Source: Novosphingobium nitrogenifigens DSM 19370 (GTDB lineage Bacteria; Pseudomonadota; Alphaproteobacteria; Sphingomonadales; Sphingomonadaceae). From it: a stretch of DNA of 58,204 nucleotides. Of the stretch, positions 18,898 to 28,445 are shown in pieces. The stretch is taken from positions 1 to 58,204 of the forward strand of contig NZ_GL876931.1 in NCBI RefSeq assembly GCF_000192575.1, read 5' to 3'. Position 1 is the stretch's first letter. Each line of letters begins with the position of its first letter. Below the pieces are notes generated by a model. The model did not search any database. It was not told where the DNA came from and saw nothing but the letters and a program-made list of their open reading frames with translations. The translations under genes and the position numbers were made by a program.

Positions 18898-19607
18898 GCA
18901 CCCCCCTGCTCGAAATCACCGGCCTTGGCGCGGGCTATGGGCAAAGCCGGGTCCTGTGGGACATCGACCTTGCCCTCGCACCGGGCGAGGTCCTTGCGCT
19001 GATCGGTCGCAACGGCGTCGGCAAGACGACGCTCCTTTCCGCAATCGCCGGATCGCGCCCGTTGAGCGCGGGAACCCTGCGCCTTGGCGGAGAAGACATT
19101 ACCACGCTGTCCCCCCATCGCCGCGCACGCGCCGGGATCGGGCTGGTACCGCAAGGGCGCCATGTCTTTCCCCAGCTGTCCGTCATGGAAAACCTGCAAG
19201 CCGGTCTTTCCGCACTCGGCCCCCGTGCGCGTCAGGCCAAAGTGCCCCAGCACATCTTCGATCTCTTTCCCAAGCTTTGGGACATTCGCGACCGTGCTGC
19301 GGGCTTCCTTTCGGGCGGGGAACAGCAACAACTGGCCATCGGCCGGGCTCTCGCGGGCGAACCGCGCCTGCTGCTGCTCGACGAACCGACCGAAGGCATC
19401 CAGCCCAATGTGGTCCAGCAGATCGAACAGGCGCTTACCCACGTCCGCCGCGAACTGGGCATGACCATTCTGGTGGTCGAGCAATATCTCGATTTCGTCT
19501 GGCGTTTCGCCACGCGCTATGCCGCGATGCAGAACGGACGGATCGTGCGCACCGGCTCGATTGCCGGGGAAAGCGCGGCCGATGTCGCTCACCTCGTCCA
19601 TATCTGA
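18894..19607 (+). CDS. urtE: Urea ABC transporter ATPase UrtE
   Basis: 237-residue LivF-type ATPase with Walker A GRNGVGKTT, signature LSGGEQQQLAIGRAL, Walker B LLLLDEPTEGIQ and ILVVEQYLDF at the switch, all as in UrtE. It completes the five-component importer. The last 26 bases overlap the start of the following PpiC-like gene in another frame, implying that gene belongs to the same transcript. Confidence 0.93.
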   Translation: MSTPLLEITGLGAGYGQSRVLWDIDLALAPGEVLALIGRNGVGKTTLLSAIAGSRPLSAGTLRLGGEDITTLSPHRRARAGIGLVPQGRHVFPQLSVMENLQAGLSALGPRARQAKVPQHIFDLFPKLWDIRDRAAGFLSGGEQQQLAIGRALAGEPRLLLLDEPTEGIQPNVVQQIEQALTHVRRELGMTILVVEQYLDFVWRFATRYAAMQNGRIVRTGSIAGESAADVAHLVHI

Positions 19608-20442
19608 CCGCCTGCGCGCGGCCTCGCGCGATCCGCTGGTGATCTTTGCCCTGCTTGCCGCCGCGCTGTTCGGCGGATACCGCTTCATGCATCCCGACCG
19701 GCAGGCGATCGAGGTGTCCCCCGCGGTCGAGGCCTCGCTGTTCGACGATTACACCACGCTCGCGGGCCATCGCCCGGACGCTGCCGAACAGCAAAAGATC
19801 ATCGCGCGGTACATCGACGACGAAGTCCTGTTTCAGGAAGCGTTGAAGCGCGGCATCGCGTTGTCCGACAAGGGCGTGCGACAACGCCTGATCGAACGGA
19901 TGCGCATGGACATGGCGCCCGAACCCGCCGAGCCGAGCGAAGACGAACTGATGGCATTCTATGCCACCCATGCCCAGAGCTACAGCCTCGAACCCTCGAT
20001 CAGCTTCGACCACGTCTATTTCCTGCACGCCCCGGCCGATCCAGCTGCCGTGCTCGCCCGGCTCAATGCCGGAGAGAAAGTCGAAGGCGACGATTTCTGG
20101 ATGGGCCGCGACTTGCCCCGCTATGGCCGGTCGATGATCAGCGCGATGTTCGGGCTGCCGTTCCTCGACAAGCTCGAAACCCTGCCGCAAGGGCGCTGGG
20201 TCGGACCGGTCGCCTCGATCAAGGGCACGCATTTCGTCCGCGTCAACGACCGTCGTCCGGCGATCCCCCGCCCCTACCCCGAAGTGCGCGACCTCGTCCT
20301 TCACGACTGGAAGACGGCCCATGCCGATCAGGCGTTGCAGAGCCAGCTCACACGCCTGCGCAGTCGCTATCGCGTGTCGGTGGCCCCTGTTTCGGGCGAA
20401 ACACCGCGAGAATCAGGGCCTTCTACGTCAAACACTCCATAG
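19582..20442 (+). CDS. Membrane-anchored PpiC/SurA-like peptidyl-prolyl isomerase
   Basis: 286-residue protein with one N-terminal signal-anchor helix, a helical chaperone-like region (YIDDEVLFQEALKRGI resembles SurA/PpiD N-domains) and a C-terminal parvulin-like region beginning SFDHVYFLH. The parvulin core is divergent and catalytic activity is uncertain. It would act on the periplasmic side. The start lies inside the end of urtE. I recall proteins of this type beside HupE/UreJ-family genes, which fits the neighbour across urtA-E. A folding role for the exported ureohydrolases downstream is inference. Confidence 0.72.
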   Translation: MSLTSSISDRLRAASRDPLVIFALLAAALFGGYRFMHPDRQAIEVSPAVEASLFDDYTTLAGHRPDAAEQQKIIARYIDDEVLFQEALKRGIALSDKGVRQRLIERMRMDMAPEPAEPSEDELMAFYATHAQSYSLEPSISFDHVYFLHAPADPAAVLARLNAGEKVEGDDFWMGRDLPRYGRSMISAMFGLPFLDKLETLPQGRWVGPVASIKGTHFVRVNDRRPAIPRPYPEVRDLVLHDWKTAHADQALQSQLTRLRSRYRVSVAPVSGETPRESGPSTSNTP

Positions 20443-20510
20443 GCCGCGCGGCTCTGTCGGGGCAGGAAAGCGCGCATAAACGTGGCGGTATGAAAGGTTC
20501 GGAACCAACG

Positions 20511-21980
20511 ATGCGCAAGGTCAAGCTCTGGGGTGCGCTCCTGCTCGCGGCGACCGGCGCCGCAGCCGCCATCGGCCAGACCGGAATTCTGGAAATCGGC
20601 GAAGACCCGGCCGTGGTCACCCGTGCCAAGACACCAACCAAGCCGCTCGACATCCCCAAGGAGATCGAGCCCAAGCTTGCCGCGCTCGGGGCTGATCAGC
20701 TTGCCTTCCTCAAATCGGGCGAGAGCGTGAAAGTCGTGCCCTCGGCGGTCATGCTCGCACGATTCGAGAAACTGACCCCGGCCGAAGTCGCCGATTACGT
20801 CGCCGCGCTGATTTCCGTGCGCAAGCAGCTCGATTTCCAGCCGGGCAAGGACAAGCCGACCATCGCGCTCGACACTTCGTCCCCGATGTTCAACGCCTGG
20901 ACCGTCGAGCGCCCCGCCGCGCTCAATCCCAAGCGCGAACCCGGCACGATCTCGCTCAACCGCTATGTCGGCGGCTGGGGTGGCGGCATCCCGACGTTTG
21001 CCGGGGCGCCGATCGCGCTCACTCCCGAAGACCTCAAGGCGGGCAAGGTGCAAGTCGCCATCGTCGGCGCCCCACTCGACATGGGCTCGGGCTGGCGGGA
21101 TGCCAAGAACGGCCCGCTTGCCCTGCGCACGGCGATGGGAGCGCAGGCTCCGTTCGGCAACGACATGTATTCGATGATCGACCCCGGACGGGCGCTGCGC
21201 ATTGCCGACTATGGCGACATCGCGGTCGACAATCTCTCGACCGAGCGCAGCGTCGTCCATGTCCGCCAGAGGGTCGCCGAAATCGCCCGCGCCGGGGCCA
21301 TTCCCATCGTCATCGGCGGGGACCACAGCCTCGAATATCCCGACGTCGCGGCAATGGCGGACGTCTATGGCAAGGGCAAAGTGGGCGTCGTCCACTTCGA
21401 TTCCCACTATGACGCGGCCAGCGACCGCGTGCATCTGCTCGACCATGGCCAGCCGGTCTACCGGGTGATCCACGAGGGCCATGTGCTGGGCAAAAACTAT
21501 GTACAAGTCGGCCTGCGCGCACGCGGCCCCGACATCGACACGTTCAAGTGGATGCGCGAACAGGGCATGCAGTACCACACCATGGTCGAGGTCGAGAAAT
21601 CGGGCTGGGACAAGGTGATGGAAGAAGCCGTCAGCGAAGCCCGGCGCAACACCGACAAGCTGTGGATCTCGTTCGACATCGACGTGCTCGACCCCGCGTT
21701 CATGGTCGGCACCGGCACGCCGGTTCCGGGCGGGCTCACCATGCGCGAAGCACAGCAGATCATGCGGCGGCTTTGCGCGGAAACCAACATCGTCGGCATG
21801 GATCTGGTCGAAGTCGCCCCCTACCTCGACACCACGTATCGCACGGCGGAAAACAGCGCGTTCCTCGTCAATGCCTGCCTTGCCGGTGTCGCCATGCGCC
21901 AGAAAGGGCTGACCCAGCCGCATTGGCTGAGCCCGCTTTCATCCAGCTACAAGGCTCCTCTCGGGAAACTGTACAACTGA
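20511..21980 (+). CDS. Exported agmatinase/arginase-family ureohydrolase, copy A
   Basis: About 489 residues with a short Sec signal (MRKVKLWGALLLAATGAAAA). The ureohydrolase core is intact in its metal ligands: GGDHS (H272), F-D-S-H-Y-D (D297, H299, D301) and S-F-D-I-D-V-L-D-P (D389, D391). The family hydrolyses guanidino groups to urea using two Mn, or two Ni in guanidine hydrolases. The chain is about 150 residues longer than a normal agmatinase, mostly at the N-terminus. An ATG at 20490 is a possible earlier start. It follows the urt operon and overlaps copy B by one base. Substrate unknown: agmatine, guanidine and guanidino acids are all possible. Confidence 0.85.
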   Translation: MRKVKLWGALLLAATGAAAAIGQTGILEIGEDPAVVTRAKTPTKPLDIPKEIEPKLAALGADQLAFLKSGESVKVVPSAVMLARFEKLTPAEVADYVAALISVRKQLDFQPGKDKPTIALDTSSPMFNAWTVERPAALNPKREPGTISLNRYVGGWGGGIPTFAGAPIALTPEDLKAGKVQVAIVGAPLDMGSGWRDAKNGPLALRTAMGAQAPFGNDMYSMIDPGRALRIADYGDIAVDNLSTERSVVHVRQRVAEIARAGAIPIVIGGDHSLEYPDVAAMADVYGKGKVGVVHFDSHYDAASDRVHLLDHGQPVYRVIHEGHVLGKNYVQVGLRARGPDIDTFKWMREQGMQYHTMVEVEKSGWDKVMEEAVSEARRNTDKLWISFDIDVLDPAFMVGTGTPVPGGLTMREAQQIMRRLCAETNIVGMDLVEVAPYLDTTYRTAENSAFLVNACLAGVAMRQKGLTQPHWLSPLSSSYKAPLGKLYN

Positions 21981-23356
21981 TGCGCACGCTCCCTTTCCGC
22001 TCATCGGCCCGCACCGCGCTCCGCGTTGCGCTCGGTTCGCTCGCGCTGGCGCTGGCCCTCCCCGGCAGCGCGCAGGCCTCGTCCTATCCCGCCGACATCG
22101 CGCCCAGGATCGCCGTGCTCAGCCCGGACAAGCAGGCATTCCTGAGGGACGAGGCGCGGCTGGCGATGTTCCACCTGACGCCCGAAAAGATCGCCAACGA
22201 TTTCCGCACCCGCACGCAGGCGGAAATCGACGCCTATGTCTCGGGCCTGATGCAAGTCATGGCCGATGCCGCATTCCACCCCGGCGTCGACAAGGGGGCC
22301 ATCGCGCTCAATCCCGACGCCACCGGTTTCAACGCGGGCACGACCTTGAAACCGCCGATGTTCGACGCGTTCCACCGCGATCCCGGCCCGATCAGCCTTG
22401 ATCATTACATGTTCCAGCCGAGCGGCATTCCGACCTTTGCCCACGCCCCGGTCGCCGTGCGCAAGGAAGACCTCATCGCAGGCCATGTCGAAGTCGCCTT
22501 CGTGGGCGTGCCGATCGATTTCAGCTCGGGCTGGCGCGACGGCAAGCATGGGCCGATGTTCCTGCGTTCGACCGACGGTCTTGTCGGCAACGACGTCTAT
22601 ACCGGAATCGACCCGGCCACCGTGCTCTCGATTGCCGATTACGGCGATCTGGCGACCGATTACATGAGCGTCGAACGTACCGTCGATCATGTCCGTTTCA
22701 TGATCGGCGACATGGCGAGGACGGGCGCCGCGCCCTTTATCGTCGGCGGCGACCATTCGCTCATGTATCCCGACATCGCCGCGATGTCCGACACGTATGG
22801 CAAGGGCAAGGTCGGCATCGTCCAGTTCGACGCCCATTACGAAGGCGAAACCGGCAGCGCCCATTTCTTTTCCGACAACCAGTCGCTGCAACGCCTGATC
22901 GCCGACGGAGTGATCGGCGGGCATCAGGTGGTTCAGGTCGGCGTGCGCGGCCCGGAAATGACGAGCGCGGATGCCGCCCGGCTGCGGGCCGACGGCGTCA
23001 CCATGCTCGGCATGGACCGGGTCGAGAAGGAAGGCTGGACCGCCGTTGCCCGGACTGCACTCGACGCGGTCAAGGCAGGGCCCGGCAAAGTCTTCATCTC
23101 GTTCGACATGAGCGTGCTCGACCCCGCCTATGCCGCAGGCGCGGGGCGCCCGGTTCCCAACGGGCTCACCATGCGCGAGGCGGTCCCGCTCGTCCGCGAA
23201 ATCTGCGCCTCGGCCAAAGTCGTCGGTTTCGAACTGCTCGACTATGCGCAAGTTCTCGACGTCAGCTACCGCAGCCCGCAGAACGCCAATTACATCCTGC
23301 ATTCCTGCCTTGCCGGCATCGCCGAGCGCAAGCTGGCGACGATGCCGAAAGGATAA
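21980..23356 (+). CDS. Exported ureohydrolase-family protein, copy B, with altered metal ligands
   Basis: 458-residue paralogue of copy A with a clear Sec signal (cleavage likely after AQA). The order of motifs is kept, but two of the six canonical ligands differ: GGDHS is present (H259), the D-A-H-x-D motif reads D-A-H-Y-E (E288), and S-F-D-x-D reads S-F-D-M-S (S378 in place of the second Asp). It may hold one metal, be inactive, or serve as a partner of copy A. The start ATG overlaps the copy A stop as TGATG, so the pair is translationally coupled. It ends seven bases from a convergent gene. Confidence 0.83.
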   Translation: MRTLPFRSSARTALRVALGSLALALALPGSAQASSYPADIAPRIAVLSPDKQAFLRDEARLAMFHLTPEKIANDFRTRTQAEIDAYVSGLMQVMADAAFHPGVDKGAIALNPDATGFNAGTTLKPPMFDAFHRDPGPISLDHYMFQPSGIPTFAHAPVAVRKEDLIAGHVEVAFVGVPIDFSSGWRDGKHGPMFLRSTDGLVGNDVYTGIDPATVLSIADYGDLATDYMSVERTVDHVRFMIGDMARTGAAPFIVGGDHSLMYPDIAAMSDTYGKGKVGIVQFDAHYEGETGSAHFFSDNQSLQRLIADGVIGGHQVVQVGVRGPEMTSADAARLRADGVTMLGMDRVEKEGWTAVARTALDAVKAGPGKVFISFDMSVLDPAYAAGAGRPVPNGLTMREAVPLVREICASAKVVGFELLDYAQVLDVSYRSPQNANYILHSCLAGIAERKLATMPKG

Positions 23357-23363
23357 ACCTCGA

Positions 23364-24641
23364 TCAGTGCTCGCCCATGACCTTGGCCTTCATGCGATGG
23401 AGGCCAAGCCACATCGAGATGACCACGACCGGAACCAGAAGCCCCATGATCTCGGCCGCCGGGATGAATTCGAAACGATGCTCCGCGCCCTTCAACATAT
23501 AGCCGAGCAGGCTCAGCCCATAATAGCTGAGCGCCACGACCGAGAGCCCTTCGACCAGTTGTTGCAGACGCAGTTGCAGGCTGGATGACCGCTCCATTGA
23601 CCGGAGCAGGCGCCCGTTCTGGTTCTCGATGCGGGTTTCGACACGCGTGCGCAGCAGGCTGGTGAAATGGGCCGCCCGCGCGGACAGCACGTCCTGCCGG
23701 TGGGTATAGGCGCGCGCGGTGCGGATCGCGGGAAGCAGGCGCCTCTGGGTGAAATCGTCGAGGCAGGGGTATCCCGGGATCGACCGGATCGCGAGACCCG
23801 CGAGCCGTTCCTCGACCAACTGCGCATAAGCGGCCGTCGCGCTCATGCGATAACTGGTCTCGGTCGTCAGCGAGATCAGATCGAGGCTGAGCGCCGAAAC
23901 GCTTTCAAGGAGCGCGTCGTCGGTCTTGTCCGGCGTCGCCACATCGGTCGCAAGCTGGCGCAGCGCCTCTTCGGCAGCATCGAGCCCCGGCCAATGCGCC
24001 TGCGCCACCGGCAGGCCCATCAACGCGAGATTGCGGTAATTGCCCAGTTCCTGAAACCGTTGCAGCAGGCGGGCAAGATCATTGCCGATCGCCCCATTGG
24101 CCGCGATCAGCGACACGCCGAGCCCTTCGGGACCGACGCGGAAATCCGACCACAGCCGTACCGGTTCAAGCCCGGCGGCAAGGAGGCCGGGCGTCACCCC
24201 GATATGGCAACTGACCAGATCGGATTCGACGAAGCCCATCGTCGGCAGCACCCGTTCGGCTTCCGCCTCGTCGGCAACGATATGCATCCGCGTCGCGCGG
24301 ATGGCCTGCCCCGGGAACCGTTCGAGCCAGTCGAGCGCGGCGGAGGGATCCGCCGATGGATCGCGAATGAAGAGCGTGATCCCGCAGGCCTCGCTGTGCT
24401 GTTCCCAGACGAACGACAGGCCTTCTCCAAGGTCGCCTTCGGCATGGCGCTGGTTGACGAACGGCGCGAGTTCGCCCCCTTGCGGCAGATCGTGCAACAT
24501 GGCCCGCTCGGCCGCGCGTTCCTCGCGCGAAACCAGCCGCAGGACCTGAATGATCTGCATCGGCGCGGAAATCTTCGGCCAGCGCCGCAGGTGCATTTCG
24601 CCCACGACCTTGCGACGAAGGGTATGTTCATTCAGGCGCAC
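23364..24641 (-). CDS. DUF3422 membrane-anchored protein
   Basis: 425-residue protein of the DUF3422 (COG4949) family: a long soluble N-terminal region, an extended helical part and two hydrophobic helices near the C-terminus (VVALSYYGLSLLGYML and IMGLLVPVVVISMWLGL). The start is the GTG at 24641, chosen because AAGGAG lies eight bases upstream and the family begins with a similar N-terminal helix. It sits 46 bases after hypF on the same strand, so it may be read through from the hydrogenase operon. Function unknown. Confidence 0.82.
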   Translation of the reverse strand: MRLNEHTLRRKVVGEMHLRRWPKISAPMQIIQVLRLVSREERAAERAMLHDLPQGGELAPFVNQRHAEGDLGEGLSFVWEQHSEACGITLFIRDPSADPSAALDWLERFPGQAIRATRMHIVADEAEAERVLPTMGFVESDLVSCHIGVTPGLLAAGLEPVRLWSDFRVGPEGLGVSLIAANGAIGNDLARLLQRFQELGNYRNLALMGLPVAQAHWPGLDAAEEALRQLATDVATPDKTDDALLESVSALSLDLISLTTETSYRMSATAAYAQLVEERLAGLAIRSIPGYPCLDDFTQRRLLPAIRTARAYTHRQDVLSARAAHFTSLLRTRVETRIENQNGRLLRSMERSSSLQLRLQQLVEGLSVVALSYYGLSLLGYMLKGAEHRFEFIPAAEIMGLLVPVVVISMWLGLHRMKAKVMGEH

Positions 24642-24687
24642 AGCCGGGGCTCCTTGGCCAGAGTTGCATTCATCGGTTTTCGCTTCG

Positions 24688-26979
24688 TCACGCCCCTGCA
24701 AGGGCCGCGACGATCCCTTGGCCCAACGCCAGGCCGCCATCATTGGCCGGAACCCGGCAATGGGAGAGCGGCACCAGATCGCGTTCGCGCAAAGCCCTTC
24801 GCAGCGCGGCGAGCAGGACGCGGTTCTGCATCACGCCACCCGACAGGACGACGCGCTGCCCCGCGTGGCCCACCCGCGCGGCGACATCGGCAAGAGCCTG
24901 TGCCAGCGTCAGGTGAAAGCGTGCGGCAATCCGTCCCGGCGCCACGCCGTCGGCAAGGTCGTCGAGCAGCGCCCGCCACAAATTCCCCCAGTCCAGTCCC
25001 GTCACGGTGCGCCAGGGACGTTCTTTCGCTGCGAAAGGCCGCGCCAGCGCCTCAAGCGCCATGGCCGCCTGCCCTTCGTGGGAAATCCGTTCCGCATGGA
25101 GTCCGAGCGCCGCCGCCACGGCATCGAACAACCGCCCCGCCGACGAACAGGTAGGCACATTGATGCCGCGTTCCATCATGCTTTCGGCCAAGCCCAGTCG
25201 GGTCGCATCGGGCAGATGCGCCAGAACCGGGACAGCCCGCGTGCGCCAGTCGGGCCCGAAAGCATGACGCAGATGGGCGAGGAGATTGCGCCAGGGTTCA
25301 CGCATGGCCGCCGCCCCGCCGATCAGGGGCACGGCGGCAAATCCGCCGACCCGTTCGACCCCGCGATAATCGCCGGACAGCACTTCACCGCCCCAGAGCG
25401 TCCCGTCCGTCCCCAGCCCCAGTCCGTCGAGCAACAGCCCCAGATGGGCGCCCCCACCCACGCCGTTATCGGCAAGGCACGAGGCCATGTGCGCGTGATG
25501 ATGGGCAACCCGCACCAGCCGCGCGCCGCATTCGGCGGCCAATGCTTCGCCCAACTGGGTCGAGAGATACCCGGCATGGGCGTCGACCGCGACGATGGCG
25601 GGCATGAAGGCGAAAATCTCGCGATAGAGGCCGAGCATCGCGCGATAGTCGTCGAGCGCGGCAGCTTGTTCGAGATCGCCGACATGGGGGCCGACAATCG
25701 CCTCGCCCCCGCGGATCAGGGCAAAGGTCGCCTTGAGTTCGCCGCCCATGGCCAGTGTGGGCGGAAGATCCGAAAAAGGCAGCGCGAGCGGCGCGGGCGC
25801 ATAACCCCGCGCGCGCCGGATCGGCACCGGCGCGCCACCTTCGTCAAGCGCCACGACGCTGTCGTCCAAGCGGTTCACGATGGCCCGGTCGTGCATCAGG
25901 AAAGCATCGGCAATCCCGGCAAGACGCAGGCGGGCCTCGTCGTTGTCGATCGCCTGCGGTTCCTCGCTGCGATTGCCCGAAGTCATGACCAGCGGCCCGC
26001 CGAAGGCATCGAGCAGGAGATGATGGAGCGGCGTTGCAGGAAGCATGAGGCCCAGATGATCCTGCCCCGGCGCCAGCCCGTCGGGCAGGGCTTCGCCCCC
26101 GTCGGCCCGGCACGGCAAGAGAACGATGGGCGCTGCCGGAGAGGCCAGCAAGGCAAGGGCAGCCTCGTCCACCACGCACAAGGCGCGTGCCTGCGCCTCC
26201 GTCGCCATGACTGCAAAGGGCTTGGCATCGCGATGCTTGCGGCGACGCAGCGTGGCGAGCGCAGCGGCATTGCGCGCGTCGCAAGCAAGATGAAACCCGC
26301 CCAGCCCCTTGATCGCGACGACCACGCCTTCGCGCAGCAATCGTGCGGTTGCGGCCATCGGCTCGTCCGCCAGCCGCGCCCCGGTCGCATCCTCGAGCCA
26401 CAGGCGCGGCCCGCAATCCGGACAGGCAATCGGCTGCGCATGAAAGCGCCTGTCCGCCGGGTCGGCATATTCGGCCGCGCAGGCCGCGCACATCGGGAAG
26501 TCGGCCATGCTGGTATGGGCCCGGTCCCATGGAATGGCACGCGCGATCGTCAGGCGCGGCCCGCAATGGGTGCAATTGGCAAAGGCATGACCATGGCGCC
26601 GCCCGCCCGGTTCGCGCACTTCGGCAAGGCAGGCCGGGCACGTTGCCGCATCGGGCGGAATGACGGTCGTCGCTGCCCCCTGCCTGCTTGCGACAATGCG
26701 GAACGGTCCGGCCGGAGCCGGTTCCGACAGTTCGGCCTCATCGACCGTCGCGATCCGTGCAAGCGGGGGAGCCTCCTCCACCAGTCGCCGGGCCAGGGCA
26801 TCGAGCCCTGCCCGCTGCCCCCATGCCACGATCAGGACGCCTTCGCCGTCGTTGGACACTTCGCCCGCCAGATCGAGATCCCGTGCCAGACGCCAGACGA
26901 AGGGGCGGAAACCGACCCCCTGCACCACCCCGCGAATGCGCAGGCGGCGGCCTTCCGGCAGCGGCGACCCAGCGGTCAT
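24688..26979 (-). CDS. hypF: HypF carbamoyltransferase for hydrogenase cyanide-ligand synthesis
   Basis: 763-residue enzyme that transfers a carbamoyl group from carbamoyl phosphate to the C-terminal Cys of HypE, the first step in making the CN ligands of the NiFe site. Domains in order: acylphosphatase-like (RGVVQGVGFRPFVWRLA), two CxxC zinc pairs (CPACLAE, NCTHCGPR, CAACAAEY, CPDCGPR), a YrdC-like domain (KGLGGFHLACDA, KPFAVM) and a Kae1-like domain with VAHHHAHMAS. All are present and intact. The start overlaps the stop of hupV by one base. Confidence 0.96.
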   Translation of the reverse strand: MTAGSPLPEGRRLRIRGVVQGVGFRPFVWRLARDLDLAGEVSNDGEGVLIVAWGQRAGLDALARRLVEEAPPLARIATVDEAELSEPAPAGPFRIVASRQGAATTVIPPDAATCPACLAEVREPGGRRHGHAFANCTHCGPRLTIARAIPWDRAHTSMADFPMCAACAAEYADPADRRFHAQPIACPDCGPRLWLEDATGARLADEPMAATARLLREGVVVAIKGLGGFHLACDARNAAALATLRRRKHRDAKPFAVMATEAQARALCVVDEAALALLASPAAPIVLLPCRADGGEALPDGLAPGQDHLGLMLPATPLHHLLLDAFGGPLVMTSGNRSEEPQAIDNDEARLRLAGIADAFLMHDRAIVNRLDDSVVALDEGGAPVPIRRARGYAPAPLALPFSDLPPTLAMGGELKATFALIRGGEAIVGPHVGDLEQAAALDDYRAMLGLYREIFAFMPAIVAVDAHAGYLSTQLGEALAAECGARLVRVAHHHAHMASCLADNGVGGGAHLGLLLDGLGLGTDGTLWGGEVLSGDYRGVERVGGFAAVPLIGGAAAMREPWRNLLAHLRHAFGPDWRTRAVPVLAHLPDATRLGLAESMMERGINVPTCSSAGRLFDAVAAALGLHAERISHEGQAAMALEALARPFAAKERPWRTVTGLDWGNLWRALLDDLADGVAPGRIAARFHLTLAQALADVAARVGHAGQRVVLSGGVMQNRVLLAALRRALRERDLVPLSHCRVPANDGGLALGQGIVAALAGA

Positions 26980-28445
26980 CAGTGCACCGTGCAGACCATG
27001 CAGGGGTCGAAGCTGCGCACGACGTGCTGCACCGCGACCGGTTCGGTCTCGCCGGGACGGATCGGCGCGCCCACCAGCGCCTGTTCGAGCGGTCCTGGGG
27101 TTCCCGCCGCATCGCGCGGGGAGAAGTTCCAGGTCGTGGGCGCGATGATCTGGTAATGGGTGATCCGGCCGCCATCGAGACGCAGCCAGTGCCCGAGGCT
27201 GCCCCGCGCCGCTTCGGTCAGGCCCATCGAATCCCCGGTTTCAAGCCGCGGTGAGGTATCCTGGAACGGCGCCTGCGGGTCGATGGCGGCGATCCATTGT
27301 TCCATCGCCATCGTTACCAGAGCGATTTCGATCACTCTTGCGACCACACGCGCTTCGACGCTGGCCCCTTCGCGCGCGACCATGTCGCGGAGCAGCGGAT
27401 GGCCAGCCACGAGTTGCCGCGACAATGCGCCCACTTCGGCCACGCGCCCATCGAGGCGCGGCGCCTTGCACCAGCTATAGGCATCGGGATTGCCCATGTC
27501 CGGCACCGGTGCGGCCTTGCCCGGCGTCCCGCTTTCCCCGCGATACCAGGCATGGGACACGTCCTCGGTAATCGCGGAAAGCGGCAAGTGCGCAGCCGTG
27601 CCGATCCCGGCGTCGAACATCCCGCGCGGGAACAGAGGCCCGTCCTCGCTGGGGTAGGCGCCAAAAGCGATATGGCGCAGGCTTGTCCGCCCAAGGCGCG
27701 CTAGGTCGAGCGCGCGCGAGATCATGACGAAGCGGGCAAAGTCGCCGCTCGATCCTTCCGCCCAGGCATAGAGCGCATCGCGATGGGCAAGCGTTGCCAC
27801 CTGTTCGAGCGGAGCAGCAAAGAGATGCGTCTCGCAAAAGGCGCGGAACCCCGCGATCATCAGCCTCAGCCGCGCCTGTTCGGCGCGGGTGATCGCCCGC
27901 GTCGATCCACCCGGCTGGATCGACAGGGTATGCGGCCATTTGCCCGCCAGAATGCCCATCAGGTTCATGAGCCCTGCCCGCGCAGGCAGGACTTGCACGG
28001 CAGCCGTTCCCTTGAGCGCGGTAAAGCGTTCGGCGGCGCCTGCGTGCCAGGGTTCTTCCGCATACGTCGCGCGGGCGAAATCGGGCATGAAGAACAGATA
28101 GAAATGGGTGAGATGGTCGGCGAGATTTTCGACCGCGTGGACGAGATTGGTGGCATGGGCGCCGTTGGCCGGAAGCGGACGCCGTTCGAGCCCGGTCGGG
28201 CGCACCCCGGCAAGGGCACGGGCCGCCGCCACGCTTTGCGACACCGAACAGATCCCGCAGATGCGCGGGGCATAGACCAGCGCGTCCATGGCCGGACGCC
28301 CGACCAGCATGGCCTCGAACCCGCGATAGAGCGGCGAAGTCACGCGCGCGGCCTCGACATGGTCTCCAGCGAGATCGAGCCGGACTTCGAGATCGCCCTC
28401 GACCCGGTTGAACGGCCCGACGATCAGGCGCGAGGGCTCGCTCAT
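26979..28445 (-). CDS. hupV: HupV/HoxC, large subunit of the regulatory H2-sensing hydrogenase
   Basis: 488-residue NiFe large subunit. L1 motif RICGIC (C63, C66) and L2 motif DPCMVC (C482, C485) bind the active site. The chain ends at H488 of DPCMVCTVH, lacking the C-terminal extension that endopeptidases remove in energy-converting enzymes. This is the known hallmark of sensor hydrogenases (HupV/HoxC, group 2b). With HupU it senses H2 in the cytoplasm and passes the signal to HupT. The start overlaps hupU as ATGA. Confidence 0.93.
   Translation of the reverse strand: MSEPSRLIVGPFNRVEGDLEVRLDLAGDHVEAARVTSPLYRGFEAMLVGRPAMDALVYAPRICGICSVSQSVAAARALAGVRPTGLERRPLPANGAHATNLVHAVENLADHLTHFYLFFMPDFARATYAEEPWHAGAAERFTALKGTAAVQVLPARAGLMNLMGILAGKWPHTLSIQPGGSTRAITRAEQARLRLMIAGFRAFCETHLFAAPLEQVATLAHRDALYAWAEGSSGDFARFVMISRALDLARLGRTSLRHIAFGAYPSEDGPLFPRGMFDAGIGTAAHLPLSAITEDVSHAWYRGESGTPGKAAPVPDMGNPDAYSWCKAPRLDGRVAEVGALSRQLVAGHPLLRDMVAREGASVEARVVARVIEIALVTMAMEQWIAAIDPQAPFQDTSPRLETGDSMGLTEAARGSLGHWLRLDGGRITHYQIIAPTTWNFSPRDAAGTPGPLEQALVGAPIRPGETEPVAVQHVVRSFDPCMVCTVH

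Noticed and set aside
24550..27156. 868-codon plus-strand frame opposite hypF
   Set aside because: Composition is typical of an antisense shadow and no domain is visible; HypF domains are complete on the minus strand.
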